NCBI GenBank assembly: GCA_012840385.1
Contig: DULK01000010.1
Span: 1-42,911 of the forward strand
From: Syntrophomonadaceae bacterium
GTDB taxonomy: Bacteria > Bacillota > DSM-12270 > Thermacetogeniales > Thermacetogeniaceae
Direction: 5' to 3'
Length of the DNA: 42,911 nucleotides
Positions 8,857 through 16,509 of the stretch are shown in pieces; position 1 is the first letter of the stretch, and every line of letters begins with the position of its first letter. The notes under the pieces were generated by a model that had not been told where the DNA came from, searched no databases, and saw only the letters and a program-made list of their open reading frames with translations. Position numbers and translations under genes: made by a program.

Positions 8857-8885
8857 TTGTTATTGGAAGTGTGGAGTGGTAAAAT
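8857..8885 (+). promoter_or_regulatory. Probable SigA-type promoter for rnr
   Basis: TTGTTA (8857-8862), a 17-base spacer and TAAAAT (8880-8885) lie about 34 bases before the first possible rnr start. Confidence 0.45.
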
Positions 8886-8918
8886 CGTTTATTAAGATCA
8901 TCTGGTCAAGCTTCTGAA

Positions 8919-11099
8919 ATGGTGGTAGCTACAGGAATGCGCCGGAAACCAAAAGAAAGATCACTGAAGAAGAAAAGCGACCAGCACGGCAAGGACCGTC
9001 TGCTAAGCTGTCTGAAGGCGGCACACCGCCCTCTCAACATCCAGGAATTGGCCGAACGGCTTGGTGCTGTGGACGGTACAGAAATAACGGCGATATTAAA
9101 TGAGCTGGAAGCAGACGGGGAAGTCGTCCGCACCCGCAAAAACCGGTACGGCATCCCGGAGAAGATGAACCTGTTCGTGGGGACGATTCAGGGGCACCCT
9201 CAGGGATACGCCTTTTTGATTCCTGATGACGACAGGGCCGACGACATCTTTATCTCAAAGGAAAATCTGAGAGGGGCGATGCACAACGACCGTGTCATAG
9301 TCAGGCCGCTCGGTTTCAGCCTGCGGGGCAGGAGAGCCGAGGGGGAGGTAATCCGGATCTTAAAGCGTGCCAATAAGAGGATAGTGGGAACCTTCGAAGA
9401 AGCCGGCCGCCAGTTCGGTTTTGTGGTGCCTGACGAAAAAAGGATTGGCTGGGACATCTTTGTACCCCGGGTAAAGACAAAGGGTGCCCGTACCGGTGAC
9501 AAAGTGGTCGTGGAGATCACCTCCTGGCCGGAGGCGCGGCGCAATCCGGAAGGAAAGATCGTGGAGCGGTTCGGGTCGGCCGGCGAGCCCGGGGTCGATA
9601 TTCTCTCCATTGTCAAAAAATACGGCCTGTATGAGGAATTCCCGAAGCGTGTCCTCAAGGAGGCGGAGGCCATTCCCCGGAGCGTGGAACCTGAAGACCG
9701 GGAGGGTCGCTGGGATCTCAGGGAACTGCCCATGGTTACCATTGACGGGGAAGATGCCAAGGACCTCGACGACGCCGTTTCCCTTACAGTCCTGCCTAAC
9801 GGCAACTACCGGCTGGGAGTGCACATTGCCGACGTTGCCTATTACGTTAAGGAAAACAGTGAGCTGGACAAAGAGGCTTTCCGCAGGGGCACCAGCGTCT
9901 ACCTGGTGGACCGGGTGATCCCTATGCTGCCGCCGGTGCTTTCCAACGGGATCTGCAGCCTTAACGCCGGGGAGGACCGGCTTGCCATTTCTGTATTCAT
10001 GGAGATCAACGGTGAAGGCAACGTCATCCGCTACGAGATCGGCCCTTCGGTGATCCGGGTAGACGAACGCATGACCTATAACAACGTGCGGCGGATCCTT
10101 GAAGAGGAGGACCCCCAGCTGTGCCAGCGCTATGCGGCCTTTGTGGAGACTTTTAAAGATATGCGGGATTTATGTCAGATCCTGCGCGAGCGGAGAAAGC
10201 GGCGGGGCGCCCTGGACTTCGATTTTCCCGAAAGCAAGGTAACCCTTGATGAACAGGGGAGGCCGGTTGACGTCTGGCTGCTGGAACAGTCTATCGCCAA
10301 CCAGATTATTGAGGAATTCATGTTGCTCGCCAATGAGACGGTCGCCAGTCACCTTTACCACCTGGAAGTTCCGTTCCTTTATCGCGTGCACGAGGAGCCT
10401 AAAGCCGATAAGCTGGCCCAGCTCAACGAGTTCCTGCACGGCTTCGGCTTTCACATCCCGCACGCAAACGGTGTCCACCCCCGCTTCTTCCAGGATATAC
10501 TAAACCAGGTGGAGGACAGGCCGGAACGGCTGGTGGTGTACACGGTGATGCTTCGCTCTATGCAGCATGCCCGGTACGACCCCAGGCCTCTGGGCCACTT
10601 CGGCCTGGCGGTGCAGCTTTATACCCACTTTACGTCACCGATCCGCCGCTACCCGGATCTGATCGTCCACCGGGTACTGTGGGATGTGCTTGCGCACCGC
10701 AGCATCAGCCAGAAGCGTAAAGCAAAGCTCGAGAGCCTGATGCCCGTCTACGCCGAGCAGAGCTCCGCCAGGGAACTGATCGCCGAGGAAGCGGAAAGGG
10801 AAACGGTGGATCTTAAAAAGGTCGAGTATATGCGACAGTTCCTGGGGGAAGTGTTTGAGGGGGTCGTCGTCAGTGTAACGAACTTCGGAATGTTTGTCGG
10901 CCTTCCCAACGGGGTCGAAGGGCTTGTACACGTTTCCACCATGACCGATGACTACTACCTGTTTAATGAAAAGAATTACACACTGACAGGGGAAAACACC
11001 AAAAAAACGTACCGGATCGGAGACAAAGTGCGGGTGCAGCTTGTAAAAGCGAGCGTCGAAGACCGCCAGATCGATTTCGAGCTTGTGGCAGGGGCTTAG
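8919..11099 (+). CDS. rnr: Ribonuclease R
   Basis: This 3'-to-5' exoribonuclease of the RNB family degrades structured RNA and works with SmpB/tmRNA in clearing non-stop messages. The 726-residue protein has an N-terminal winged-helix segment (about 25-80), cold-shock-like OB domains (about 85-225) and the RNB catalytic domain. That domain carries the metal-binding motif DGEDAKDLDDAVSL and, later, HFTSPIRRYPDLIVHR. A C-terminal S1 domain (EGVVVSVTNFGMFVGL) follows. The start could be ATG 8919 or ATG 8937; neither has a strong ribosome site. It is the first gene of a unit with the thioesterase and smpB, with ssrA following. Length and motifs are those of an intact enzyme. Confidence 0.95.
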   Translation: MVVATGMRRKPKERSLKKKSDQHGKDRLLSCLKAAHRPLNIQELAERLGAVDGTEITAILNELEADGEVVRTRKNRYGIPEKMNLFVGTIQGHPQGYAFLIPDDDRADDIFISKENLRGAMHNDRVIVRPLGFSLRGRRAEGEVIRILKRANKRIVGTFEEAGRQFGFVVPDEKRIGWDIFVPRVKTKGARTGDKVVVEITSWPEARRNPEGKIVERFGSAGEPGVDILSIVKKYGLYEEFPKRVLKEAEAIPRSVEPEDREGRWDLRELPMVTIDGEDAKDLDDAVSLTVLPNGNYRLGVHIADVAYYVKENSELDKEAFRRGTSVYLVDRVIPMLPPVLSNGICSLNAGEDRLAISVFMEINGEGNVIRYEIGPSVIRVDERMTYNNVRRILEEEDPQLCQRYAAFVETFKDMRDLCQILRERRKRRGALDFDFPESKVTLDEQGRPVDVWLLEQSIANQIIEEFMLLANETVASHLYHLEVPFLYRVHEEPKADKLAQLNEFLHGFGFHIPHANGVHPRFFQDILNQVEDRPERLVVYTVMLRSMQHARYDPRPLGHFGLAVQLYTHFTSPIRRYPDLIVHRVLWDVLAHRSISQKRKAKLESLMPVYAEQSSARELIAEEAERETVDLKKVEYMRQFLGEVFEGVVVSVTNFGMFVGLPNGVEGLVHVSTMTDDYYLFNEKNYTLTGENTKKTYRIGDKVRVQLVKASVEDRQIDFELVAGA

Positions 11100-11144
11100 G
11101 AATTCTGTAGCCATAACGGCGGGAGAGGAAAGGAGTTAACCGAT

Positions 11145-11591
11145 TTGCAGAAATTGCCATTGTATGAGGGCTGTTTTGTGTGCGGCGACAAGAACCCGGC
11201 GGGGCTCGAAGCCAGTTTTTACTTGAACGGGGACGAAGCCAGGGGAGAGTTTACCCCCGATTCCCGCTGGGAAGGCTACCCCGGGGTTGTGCACGGCGGC
11301 ATCCTTGTGGCCCTGCTCGATGAAGTAATGTATAAGGCGATTGCCTGCTCCGGGGAGTTGACCATGACCGCAGAGATTACGGTGCGTTTCCGCAATCCCG
11401 CCCGGGTGGGTGTGCCTCTTTACCCGAAAGGCAGAGTGGTAAAGAAAAAGGGGCGCCTGCTGGAAGCGCAGGGGGAGATCGAAGACGCCGCAGGCAGGCT
11501 GATCGCTACCGCCACCGGGAAGTTCATCGCTTTAGCACCAAGCGTCCAGGAGAAGATAATGGGAGCCATGGAAGGCCGGATTCACGAATAG
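11145..11591 (+). CDS. Hotdog-fold (PaaI-like) acyl-CoA thioesterase
   Basis: This 148-residue hotdog protein probably hydrolyses an acyl- or aryl-CoA; the substrate is not evident. The signature [13 protein letters not shown] holds the loop and catalytic-helix residues of PaaI/YbgC-like thioesterases. It is followed by the strands [15 protein letters not shown] and [17 protein letters not shown]. An unusual N-terminus contains [12 protein letters not shown], a Cys-x2-Cys motif common in a Firmicute subgroup. The start is a TTG, with AAAGGAG about 9 bases upstream. It sits between rnr (45 bases upstream) and smpB (31 bases downstream), so it is likely co-transcribed with the trans-translation genes. 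A functional link is not obvious. Confidence 0.8.
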   Translation: MQKLPLYEGCFVCGDKNPAGLEASFYLNGDEARGEFTPDSRWEGYPGVVHGGILVALLDEVMYKAIACSGELTMTAEITVRFRNPARVGVPLYPKGRVVKKKGRLLEAQGEIEDAAGRLIATATGKFIALAPSVQEKIMGAMEGRIHE

Positions 11592-11622
11592 GGCCGTGCA
11601 GGGTAATGCGAAAGGAGGAAAA

Positions 11623-12102
11623 ATGAGCGGGTTCACAAAGGAGCCGATTAAGGTGGTGGCAGAGAACAGGAAGGCACGCCATGATTATTTCATAGAAGAA
11701 ACCTATGAGGCGGGGATCGCCCTTGCCGGTACGGAAGTGAAGTCCCTGCGGGCGGGTAAGGCCAGCCTGCGGGACAGCTACGCCGAGGTCAGCAACGGGG
11801 AGGTCTTCGTGCACAATATGCACATCAGCCCCTACGAAAAGGGGAACCGGTTCAACCGGGACCCCAAGCGGCCCCGGAAGCTGCTTCTGCACAAGCAGGA
11901 GATCCGGCGCCTCCTGGGACAGACCACCCAGAAGGGGTACACCCTGATTCCTCTGCGCATCTACTTCAAAAGAGGGAAAGCCAAAGTAGAGATAGCCCTG
12001 GCCCGGGGCAAAAAGCTCTACGACAAGCGGGAGAGCATTGCCAGGCGGGACGCCCAGCGGGAAATCGCCCGGGAACTGCGAGGGCGAGAGCGGGATAGAT
12101 AG
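11623..12102 (+). CDS. smpB: SsrA-binding protein SmpB
   Basis: The 159-residue protein binds the tRNA-like part of tmRNA and delivers it to stalled ribosomes. The OB-fold core is clear: [20 protein letters not shown], then [19 protein letters not shown], then the [12 protein letters not shown] block. The C-terminal basic tail ([19 protein letters not shown]) inserts into the empty mRNA channel. The ATG at 11623 is chosen because AAAGGAGG lies 4 bases upstream. Its target RNA gene ssrA begins 150 bases downstream, the standard Firmicute order. Confidence 0.96.
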   Translation: MSGFTKEPIKVVAENRKARHDYFIEETYEAGIALAGTEVKSLRAGKASLRDSYAEVSNGEVFVHNMHISPYEKGNRFNRDPKRPRKLLLHKQEIRRLLGQTTQKGYTLIPLRIYFKRGKAKVEIALARGKKLYDKRESIARRDAQREIARELRGRERDR

Positions 12103-12186
12103 AATAAGACCACCGACGAGCGCGGTGGCTTTGAATTGTAAAGGTGTGTCCGGTTTAAACAGGGGATTTTTAAAAGGGCGGATCTG

Positions 12187-12195
12187 TGGTATAAT
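12187..12195 (+). promoter_or_regulatory. Extended -10 promoter for ssrA
   Basis: TGGTATAAT fits an extended -10 element (TG-N-TATAAT). The -35 region is weak. The mature tmRNA starts 57 bases downstream, consistent with a processed 5' leader. Confidence 0.6.
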
Positions 12196-12252
12196 TCAAT
12201 GTGGGAGTCTCTCTTCCACCGGGAGCGAGCTTTTGTAATGAAAATGAAAAAT

Positions 12253-12602
12253 GGGGGCGTACTGGTTTCGACGGGGGAAGTTGGAGCAAAGGCAGCGAGC
12301 CGGGATCCCACCAGCCCGAAAAACGGTGGAAAAACAATAACTGCCAACAACGAATTAGCTTACGCTGCTTAATTAAGCAGCGCGTCCGCCCGGCCTCGCC
12401 TGCGGGCCGGTAGCGGGCGTCATACAGCAGGCTCACCCGTTTCCTCCTGCTCTCCGGGGATGAAACGGGATACCTACGGAGATAGCCCGATGAGAGCCTG
12501 TCGGCGGGCGCTCTGACGGCGAATTGAAAACACCGACTGCGCTCGGAGAAACCTTTGTGGCCGTTCTTCCGGACAGGGGTTCGACTCCCCTCGCCTCCAC
12601 CA
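12253..12602 (+). ncRNA. ssrA: Transfer-messenger RNA (tmRNA)
   Basis: This 350-base RNA rescues ribosomes stalled on broken messages and tags the products for proteolysis. The 5' end GGGGGCG pairs with CGCCTCC before the encoded ACCA at the 3' end, forming the acceptor stem. The T-arm GGGGTTCGACTCCCC is present. The tag frame lies at about 12325-12372 and ends in TANNELAYAA then TAA, close to the usual ...LAA degron but with Tyr before the final two alanines. Pseudoknot sequences follow the tag. The CCA is encoded, as in many Firmicutes. It lies directly after smpB. Confidence 0.96.
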
Positions 12603-12921
12603 AAAAAATGCTTAAAAGCCTTGAAAATCAAGGGCTTGCGGGTTTTGTAAATAAAAGGAAGGGCAGGGTTCGTCTCTGCAAGACCCCAGAAAAATCAAGG
12701 CTTCTCCATAAGCGGATGAACAAGGGAGGAACAAAAGGAGGAACAAAAAATCTCCGGCAGCAGTGCCGGGGATTTTTTGTGGCCCTGGGGCAGTAGGGGC
12801 AGCGAACCAGTGGGGCGTCAGGGCAGTGCGACCCCCTGTCCGTGGGGGTTGGTGTGCTCCCCACACGGGGACAGAGTTAGTAAAATTAACAAACACAACT
12901 ATCGAAAGGAGTGATTAAGAA
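12603..12921 (+). other. Spacer after ssrA with a possible integrase tail
   Basis: No intact gene is seen. A frame through 12700-12760 reads RMNKGGTKGGTKN; the repeated KGGT is typical of the extreme C-terminus of phage-type tyrosine recombinases, so it may be the tail of a lost integrase. The 3' end of ssrA is a classic integration target. An imperfect GC-rich hairpin around 12833-12873 may be part of the end of the following insertion sequence. Confidence 0.3.
12744..12779 (+). terminator. Rho-independent terminator after ssrA
   Basis: A CCGGCA / TGCCGG stem with a GCAG loop is flanked by an A-run upstream and a six-T run downstream. It probably ends transcription from the ssrA side. Confidence 0.7.
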
Positions 12922-14466
12922 ATGTGTAGGAGAATCAAGAAGCATTTGAAGAAGCTCTTAAAGACAAGCAAAATAAAGATGATTGACCTTTTGAAACCGT
13001 TCATTAATTCCCTCGGCATCTGGGAGATCGTGGACCGAATCGTGCCGATGGAGCGTAATGTCGGGGGACTCTCTCACGGCCAGGTGATCGAGCAACTGGT
13101 GTTAAACCGCCTTGACGACCCCTTGCCTCTCCTCTACCTCGAAGATTGGGCGGAGATAAGGAGCATCCGTGAACTTTACGGGATATCGCCGGATAAGCTG
13201 AACGACGACCGGGTGGGCAGGGCCCTGGATGCAGTAGCTCCCTGCATTGACGATATCGAAGAGGCCATCGTGCTCGCCGTACTTTCTCACTTCAAGATCG
13301 ACCCGGACCAGATCCTCTGGGACACCACATCCTTCTACTTCGAAGGGGACTACGATAAGAGCGACCTCATCAGGCTGGGCTATAGCCGTGACCAGAAAAA
13401 GGACAAGAAGCAGGCGGTGGTGGAGCTAAACGTGACAGCCAGGGAGGGTATCCCCCTGGCGCACCGCCTCCTGCCGGGCAACGCCTCCGATCACAAGGAG
13501 GCCCTGCAGAACATCAAAACGCTCCAGAAACGAATCAAGAAAAAAGATTTTTTACTCATCGGCGACCGGGCGATGCTCACCAAACCCAACCTGGCGGCGC
13601 TGGTCGGCAAGGAGGTGAAATTCCTGGGGCCGCTCGCCGGTAAGGATAAGGAGTTCATCCTCGGCTTTCCCGAGGAACAGTTCCGGCCACTCGCCTATAC
13701 CACGGCTAGGGGCAAGGGCGGCTACACCGCGGTTGACACCTCCTACACCTTCAACCACAACGGCGGATATTACACCTGCCGGGCGGTGGTCGTAAAGAGC
13801 GAGGAACTCTATGAACAGCAGCGCAAGACACTCGATAAAAACCTCAGAAAGATCGAGTCCGGTCTAGAGAAGATCAGGGATCACCTCAATGTTCGCAAGT
13901 ACAAGAATCCGGCTTACGTGGCCGAACAGGTTAAAAAGGTGCTGGACAGTCACTGCGTTGGCAAGTTGTTCCACGTCGTTCTTGACGGCGAAGAGGGCGC
14001 CCTGACCCTGCGCTGGGATTATGAGCCCGACCTGATGGAACAGCAGCAACGCCTCCTTGGCAAGTACGTATTGGTGACCAGCCTGTACCGGGAAACCCAT
14101 GACGCCAACCAGGTGCTGGAGTTCTACAAGTCCCGGCACCGGGTCGAGGACCGGATCCGGGCTATGAAGAGCACCCTGAAGATCAGGCCTGTGTTCCTGC
14201 AGTCGGAAGAGCGGATCAGGTCCCTGGTGCTGGTTAACATCATCGCCCTGATCGTCTTCTCCCTGATCGAGTGGGTCTGCCGGCAGGAAGGACTCGCCAA
14301 GTCGGGCAAACAGGCGCTGTTCATGTTTCGCATGCCGGCTATCGTCACCTTGACGGTAAATGGCCATGTGATCCAGCAGATCGGCAACATCAAGCCGTTC
14401 ATGCACGATATCCTGGCTGCCTTGAAAGTCAAACCGCTGGAGCTGGATGATATGGACACCGGTTAA
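12922..14466 (+). CDS. IS1634-like (IS4 superfamily) transposase
   Basis: The 514-residue protein is full length for IS1634-type DDE transposases. It has an N-terminal DUF4277-like region (about 15-120). The first catalytic Asp is in ILWDTTSFYFEG (about 134), the second in LLIGDRAML (about 214), and the Glu is in SRHRVEDRIRAMKS near residue 410, followed by the usual hydrophobic C-terminal helices. A good ribosome site (AAAGGAG) lies 8 bases before the ATG. There are no internal stops, so the element may still be active. I could not define the terminal inverted repeats by eye. It sits between the ssrA 3' end and other accessory DNA. Confidence 0.9.
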   Translation: MCRRIKKHLKKLLKTSKIKMIDLLKPFINSLGIWEIVDRIVPMERNVGGLSHGQVIEQLVLNRLDDPLPLLYLEDWAEIRSIRELYGISPDKLNDDRVGRALDAVAPCIDDIEEAIVLAVLSHFKIDPDQILWDTTSFYFEGDYDKSDLIRLGYSRDQKKDKKQAVVELNVTAREGIPLAHRLLPGNASDHKEALQNIKTLQKRIKKKDFLLIGDRAMLTKPNLAALVGKEVKFLGPLAGKDKEFILGFPEEQFRPLAYTTARGKGGYTAVDTSYTFNHNGGYYTCRAVVVKSEELYEQQRKTLDKNLRKIESGLEKIRDHLNVRKYKNPAYVAEQVKKVLDSHCVGKLFHVVLDGEEGALTLRWDYEPDLMEQQQRLLGKYVLVTSLYRETHDANQVLEFYKSRHRVEDRIRAMKSTLKIRPVFLQSEERIRSLVLVNIIALIVFSLIEWVCRQEGLAKSGKQALFMFRMPAIVTLTVNGHVIQQIGNIKPFMHDILAALKVKPLELDDMDTG

Positions 14467-14736
14467 AGCAGCGCCGCTCTATCAATAAATTTTCAAGGTT
14501 CGTTGTATTAAGGTTCAAATAGGATTTCCTTTGGTGCGGAAAATCGGTTTTTGATTTCTGTAACAGGCTAGGACAACAAAAGGACTGGAGAGAATTAAAT
14601 CAGGAATTTGACGGGAAAAAAGTTGAGTTTCAGGTTATCTATGAAGATGAGTGGAAAGCTAAGATTAATAAGGTATTTAGCTTGGTTTAACTTGGTGTAG
14701 CCCGGCTTGGCAAATAATTGCTCTCGGTTTTTTTGT
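14467..14736 (+). other. Spacer with a C-terminal coding remnant
   Basis: A frame from about 14523 to 14690 reads as a plausible hydrophilic protein tail (NQEFDGKKVEFQVIYEDEW, then KAKINKVFSLV and a stop). There is no start codon or ribosome site, so it is probably the 3' end of a gene removed by the insertion sequence. I do not recognise it. Confidence 0.3.
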
Positions 14737-14979
14737 TCACATATTTTTATACCATTCCTGAAACTCCTGCAGCGACACTTTTAAGTCCCTGGCGACAGCT
14801 TCAACGAGCGGCGGCGGGTATTTCCTGGTGCTTCCATGCTTAACGTGGACGGCAAAAGGTTTTCCTTCTCTGTTGAGTCCAACCCATTTGTTATTACGGA
14901 ATTTAAGTGAGCCGGGTTTGCTGAAGTGCAATAAAAATGCTTCAAATTCGCTTCTTTTTAGCTCTGGAAACTTGCTCAT
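14737..14979 (-). CDS. hicA: HicA-type mRNA interferase toxin
   Basis: This 80-residue toxin-like protein has a double-stranded RNA-binding-like fold. The core KWVGLNREGKPFAVHVKHGST includes the His used for RNA cleavage in HicA proteins, and it is followed by KYPPPLVEAVARDLKVSLQE. HicA cleaves mRNA and tmRNA unless bound by HicB. Its ATG overlaps the stop of the upstream antitoxin gene by 4 bases (ATGA), so the two are translationally coupled. The toxin is second, as in the subgroup with the antitoxin gene first. It appears intact. Confidence 0.75.
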   Translation of the reverse strand: MSKFPELKRSEFEAFLLHFSKPGSLKFRNNKWVGLNREGKPFAVHVKHGSTRKYPPPLVEAVARDLKVSLQEFQEWYKNM

Positions 14980-15203
14980 ACGCTTACCTCAAGCACCCGG
15001 ACATCGACCTCCGGACTGATATCTTGGAATACTGCTTCCCGGCCAAACTCGGCTACCATTTCGTCTATAGCTTCTTTCAGGTTCTTTAACGCTTCCTCCG
15101 GCGTGTCTCCTGTAGCGGTAGCCCTTAACGGCTCGCAGCGGGCAATGTACTCCTTGCCGCACAGCTTGATTGTCACAGGCAGTTTGTAGTTCAAAAACCT
15201 CAC
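14976..15203 (-). CDS. hicB: HicB-type antitoxin
   Basis: The protein (about 75 residues) has the HicB partial RNase H-like domain: strands NYKLPVTIKLCGKEYIARC, then the hallmark ATGDTPEEALKNLKEAIDEM helix. It would bind and block the HicA next to it and probably repress the operon. A longer frame opens at 15254, but a perfect TATAAT lies at 15223-15228 on this strand. Transcription would then begin inside that extension, so the GTG at 15203 (or TTG at 15194) is the likely start. It has no long DNA-binding tail, so autoregulation may need the complex. Confidence 0.75.
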   Translation of the reverse strand: MRFLNYKLPVTIKLCGKEYIARCEPLRATATGDTPEEALKNLKEAIDEMVAEFGREAVFQDISPEVDVRVLEVSV

Positions 15204-15222
15204 CACCCTTGTTTTGCAATTT

Positions 15223-15228
15223 ATTATA
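15223..15228 (-). promoter_or_regulatory. -10 box of the hicBA operon
   Basis: A perfect TATAAT on the minus strand lies about 20 bases before the hicB start; the -35 region (TCAAGC) is weak. The short leader supports the shorter HicB. Confidence 0.5.
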
Positions 15229-15312
15229 CCACAGATAGCTGGCTGGCTTGACACTTACGGCGTGGGATTCATTTCCCGCGCTTTTTCTTTTTATCGGGAG
15301 GTGAAACACAGC

Positions 15313-15558
15313 ATGGAAGAGCAGATATTCCTCACCGTGCCGGAGGCGGAGAAAACGCTTCAACCAGGAAAGGAACCGGGAATCAAAGTTTACACCGTAC
15401 AGGAAGTGGCAAAGATTCTGAAAGTGAAGAAGGACTACGTGTACGAATTGATTTATGCCAAGAAGCTCAAGGCTTTTAGGCTTTCGGAGCGCAGGTTCCG
15501 GGTAAGCGAAGAGGCACTGCGAGAATTCATCCGGCAGGAAGAGAAAAGGGCAGGGTAG
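15313..15558 (+). CDS. Excisionase-family (HTH_17) DNA-binding protein
   Basis: This 81-residue protein contains a MerR/excisionase-like winged helix: YTVQEVAKILKVKKDYVYEL, then KKLKAFRLSERRFRVSEEAL and REFIRQEE. Such proteins bend attachment-site DNA and steer integrase toward excision, or act as simple regulators. The ATG at 15313 has GGGAGGTGA about 8 bases upstream. A strong terminator lies at its 3' end, before the integrase fragment, so the two are no longer one transcript. It marks an old integrative element. Confidence 0.75.
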   Translation: MEEQIFLTVPEAEKTLQPGKEPGIKVYTVQEVAKILKVKKDYVYELIYAKKLKAFRLSERRFRVSEEALREFIRQEEKRAG

Positions 15559-15589
15559 AAAAAAAATAATACCCTGCCCTTCTTTTTTT
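15546..15589 (+). terminator. Rho-independent terminator after the excisionase-like gene
   Basis: A 12-bp perfect stem AAGGGCAGGGTA (15546-15557) / TACCCTGCCCTT (15570-15581) is followed by C and seven Ts. The stem overlaps the end of the coding sequence. Confidence 0.85.
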
Positions 15590-15598
15590 GGGAAAGCG

Positions 15599-16108
15599 AT
15601 GCTGGGGTGGAAACCCATCCGGGTGCCGCGGCAGAGCAGGCCGGTGCTGGACAGGGAAGGGCTGTACCGGCTGGCGAAAGAGGCGGAGAGGTACAAGTAC
15701 GGGCTGGTGATAAGGCTGCTGGCGTTCACCGGCGCAAGGATAGGCGAGATTTTAGGGTTGACCTGGGATAGGGTGGACCTCAAGCGCAAATCAATAACCA
15801 TAGACCGGTCGGTGGACGTGGTGAAGCGCAAACTGAAGGAGGAGACCAAGACCTTCAACTCACGCCGGACAGTCATTCTGGATGATGAAACCGTCCAGAA
15901 GCTGGCGGAATATAAGCAGAAGCAGGCTCATGAACAGGGCATAGTACAGCTCAAGAAAAACGACAGGCTGGTATTTCAAAGTCCGAATGGAAAACCGGTG
16001 AAATACAACACCATTCTGTATGAGTTCAAAGCCTCTCTGCGCCAGGCTGGGCTGCCGGAAATGCGGATACACGACATCCGCCATTCGGTGGTGACAATAT
16101 GTCTCTAA
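15599..16108 (+). pseudogene. Tyrosine recombinase/integrase, truncated at both ends
   Basis: The 169-residue frame covers only the middle of a phage-type integrase. It has the start of the catalytic domain with the first Arg (LLAFTGARIGEILGLTWDRV), the beta-hairpin Lys region (KEETKTFNSRRTVILDDE) and the HxxR box (IHDIRHS). It then stops at VVTICL. The final His/Trp box and the catalytic Tyr (about 60 residues) are missing, as is the N-terminal arm- and core-binding region (over 150 residues). It cannot be active. It follows the excisionase-like gene in the order expected for an integrative element. Confidence 0.8.
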
Positions 16109-16509
16109 CAGGGTGTCTCCTGCCAGGGGGTTTCGGGACGGGGTAGAAGCGTTCCCGTTTCAGAAAGAGGCATGCGGAGATCGCTTTTTCGCATGGATGC
16201 CGAGAATTGGTTTATTGGCAGGGTACATAAAGCTTTTAGGAAAGGTGGACGGATCAACGTCCGCCTTTTTTGTTTATTACGCTCAGTTTGACTGCTCTAC
16301 ATAAAGATAAAAGTGTGGGAAAATACGGTTTAAGTTGCAGGAATATGTGTTGATGCATCGTATATGGTATACCAAAGCTAATCCATATAACGATTATGGT
16401 ATGTAACGAGGTGATGGCTTTCCGATTTTGTAGTAAAGCGTTTATTAACACTGAGGGTAAATGAGGGTAGCAAGCAACGGTGAAAACAACAAATCGGGGG
16501 TGAGTAACA
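16109..16509 (+). other. Spacer before the chemoreceptor gene, with a terminator
   Basis: No gene is seen. A hairpin at 16243-16264 (AGGTGGACG / CGTCCGCCT) followed by a T-run is a terminator reading rightward. A partially repeated TATGGTATACC / TTATGGTATG motif at about 16364-16402 could be an operator. Confidence 0.4.

Noticed and set aside
16239-16509. Possible cyclic-di-GMP riboswitch before the chemoreceptor gene
   Set aside because: Chemoreceptor leaders often carry one, but the conserved core sequence is not present here.
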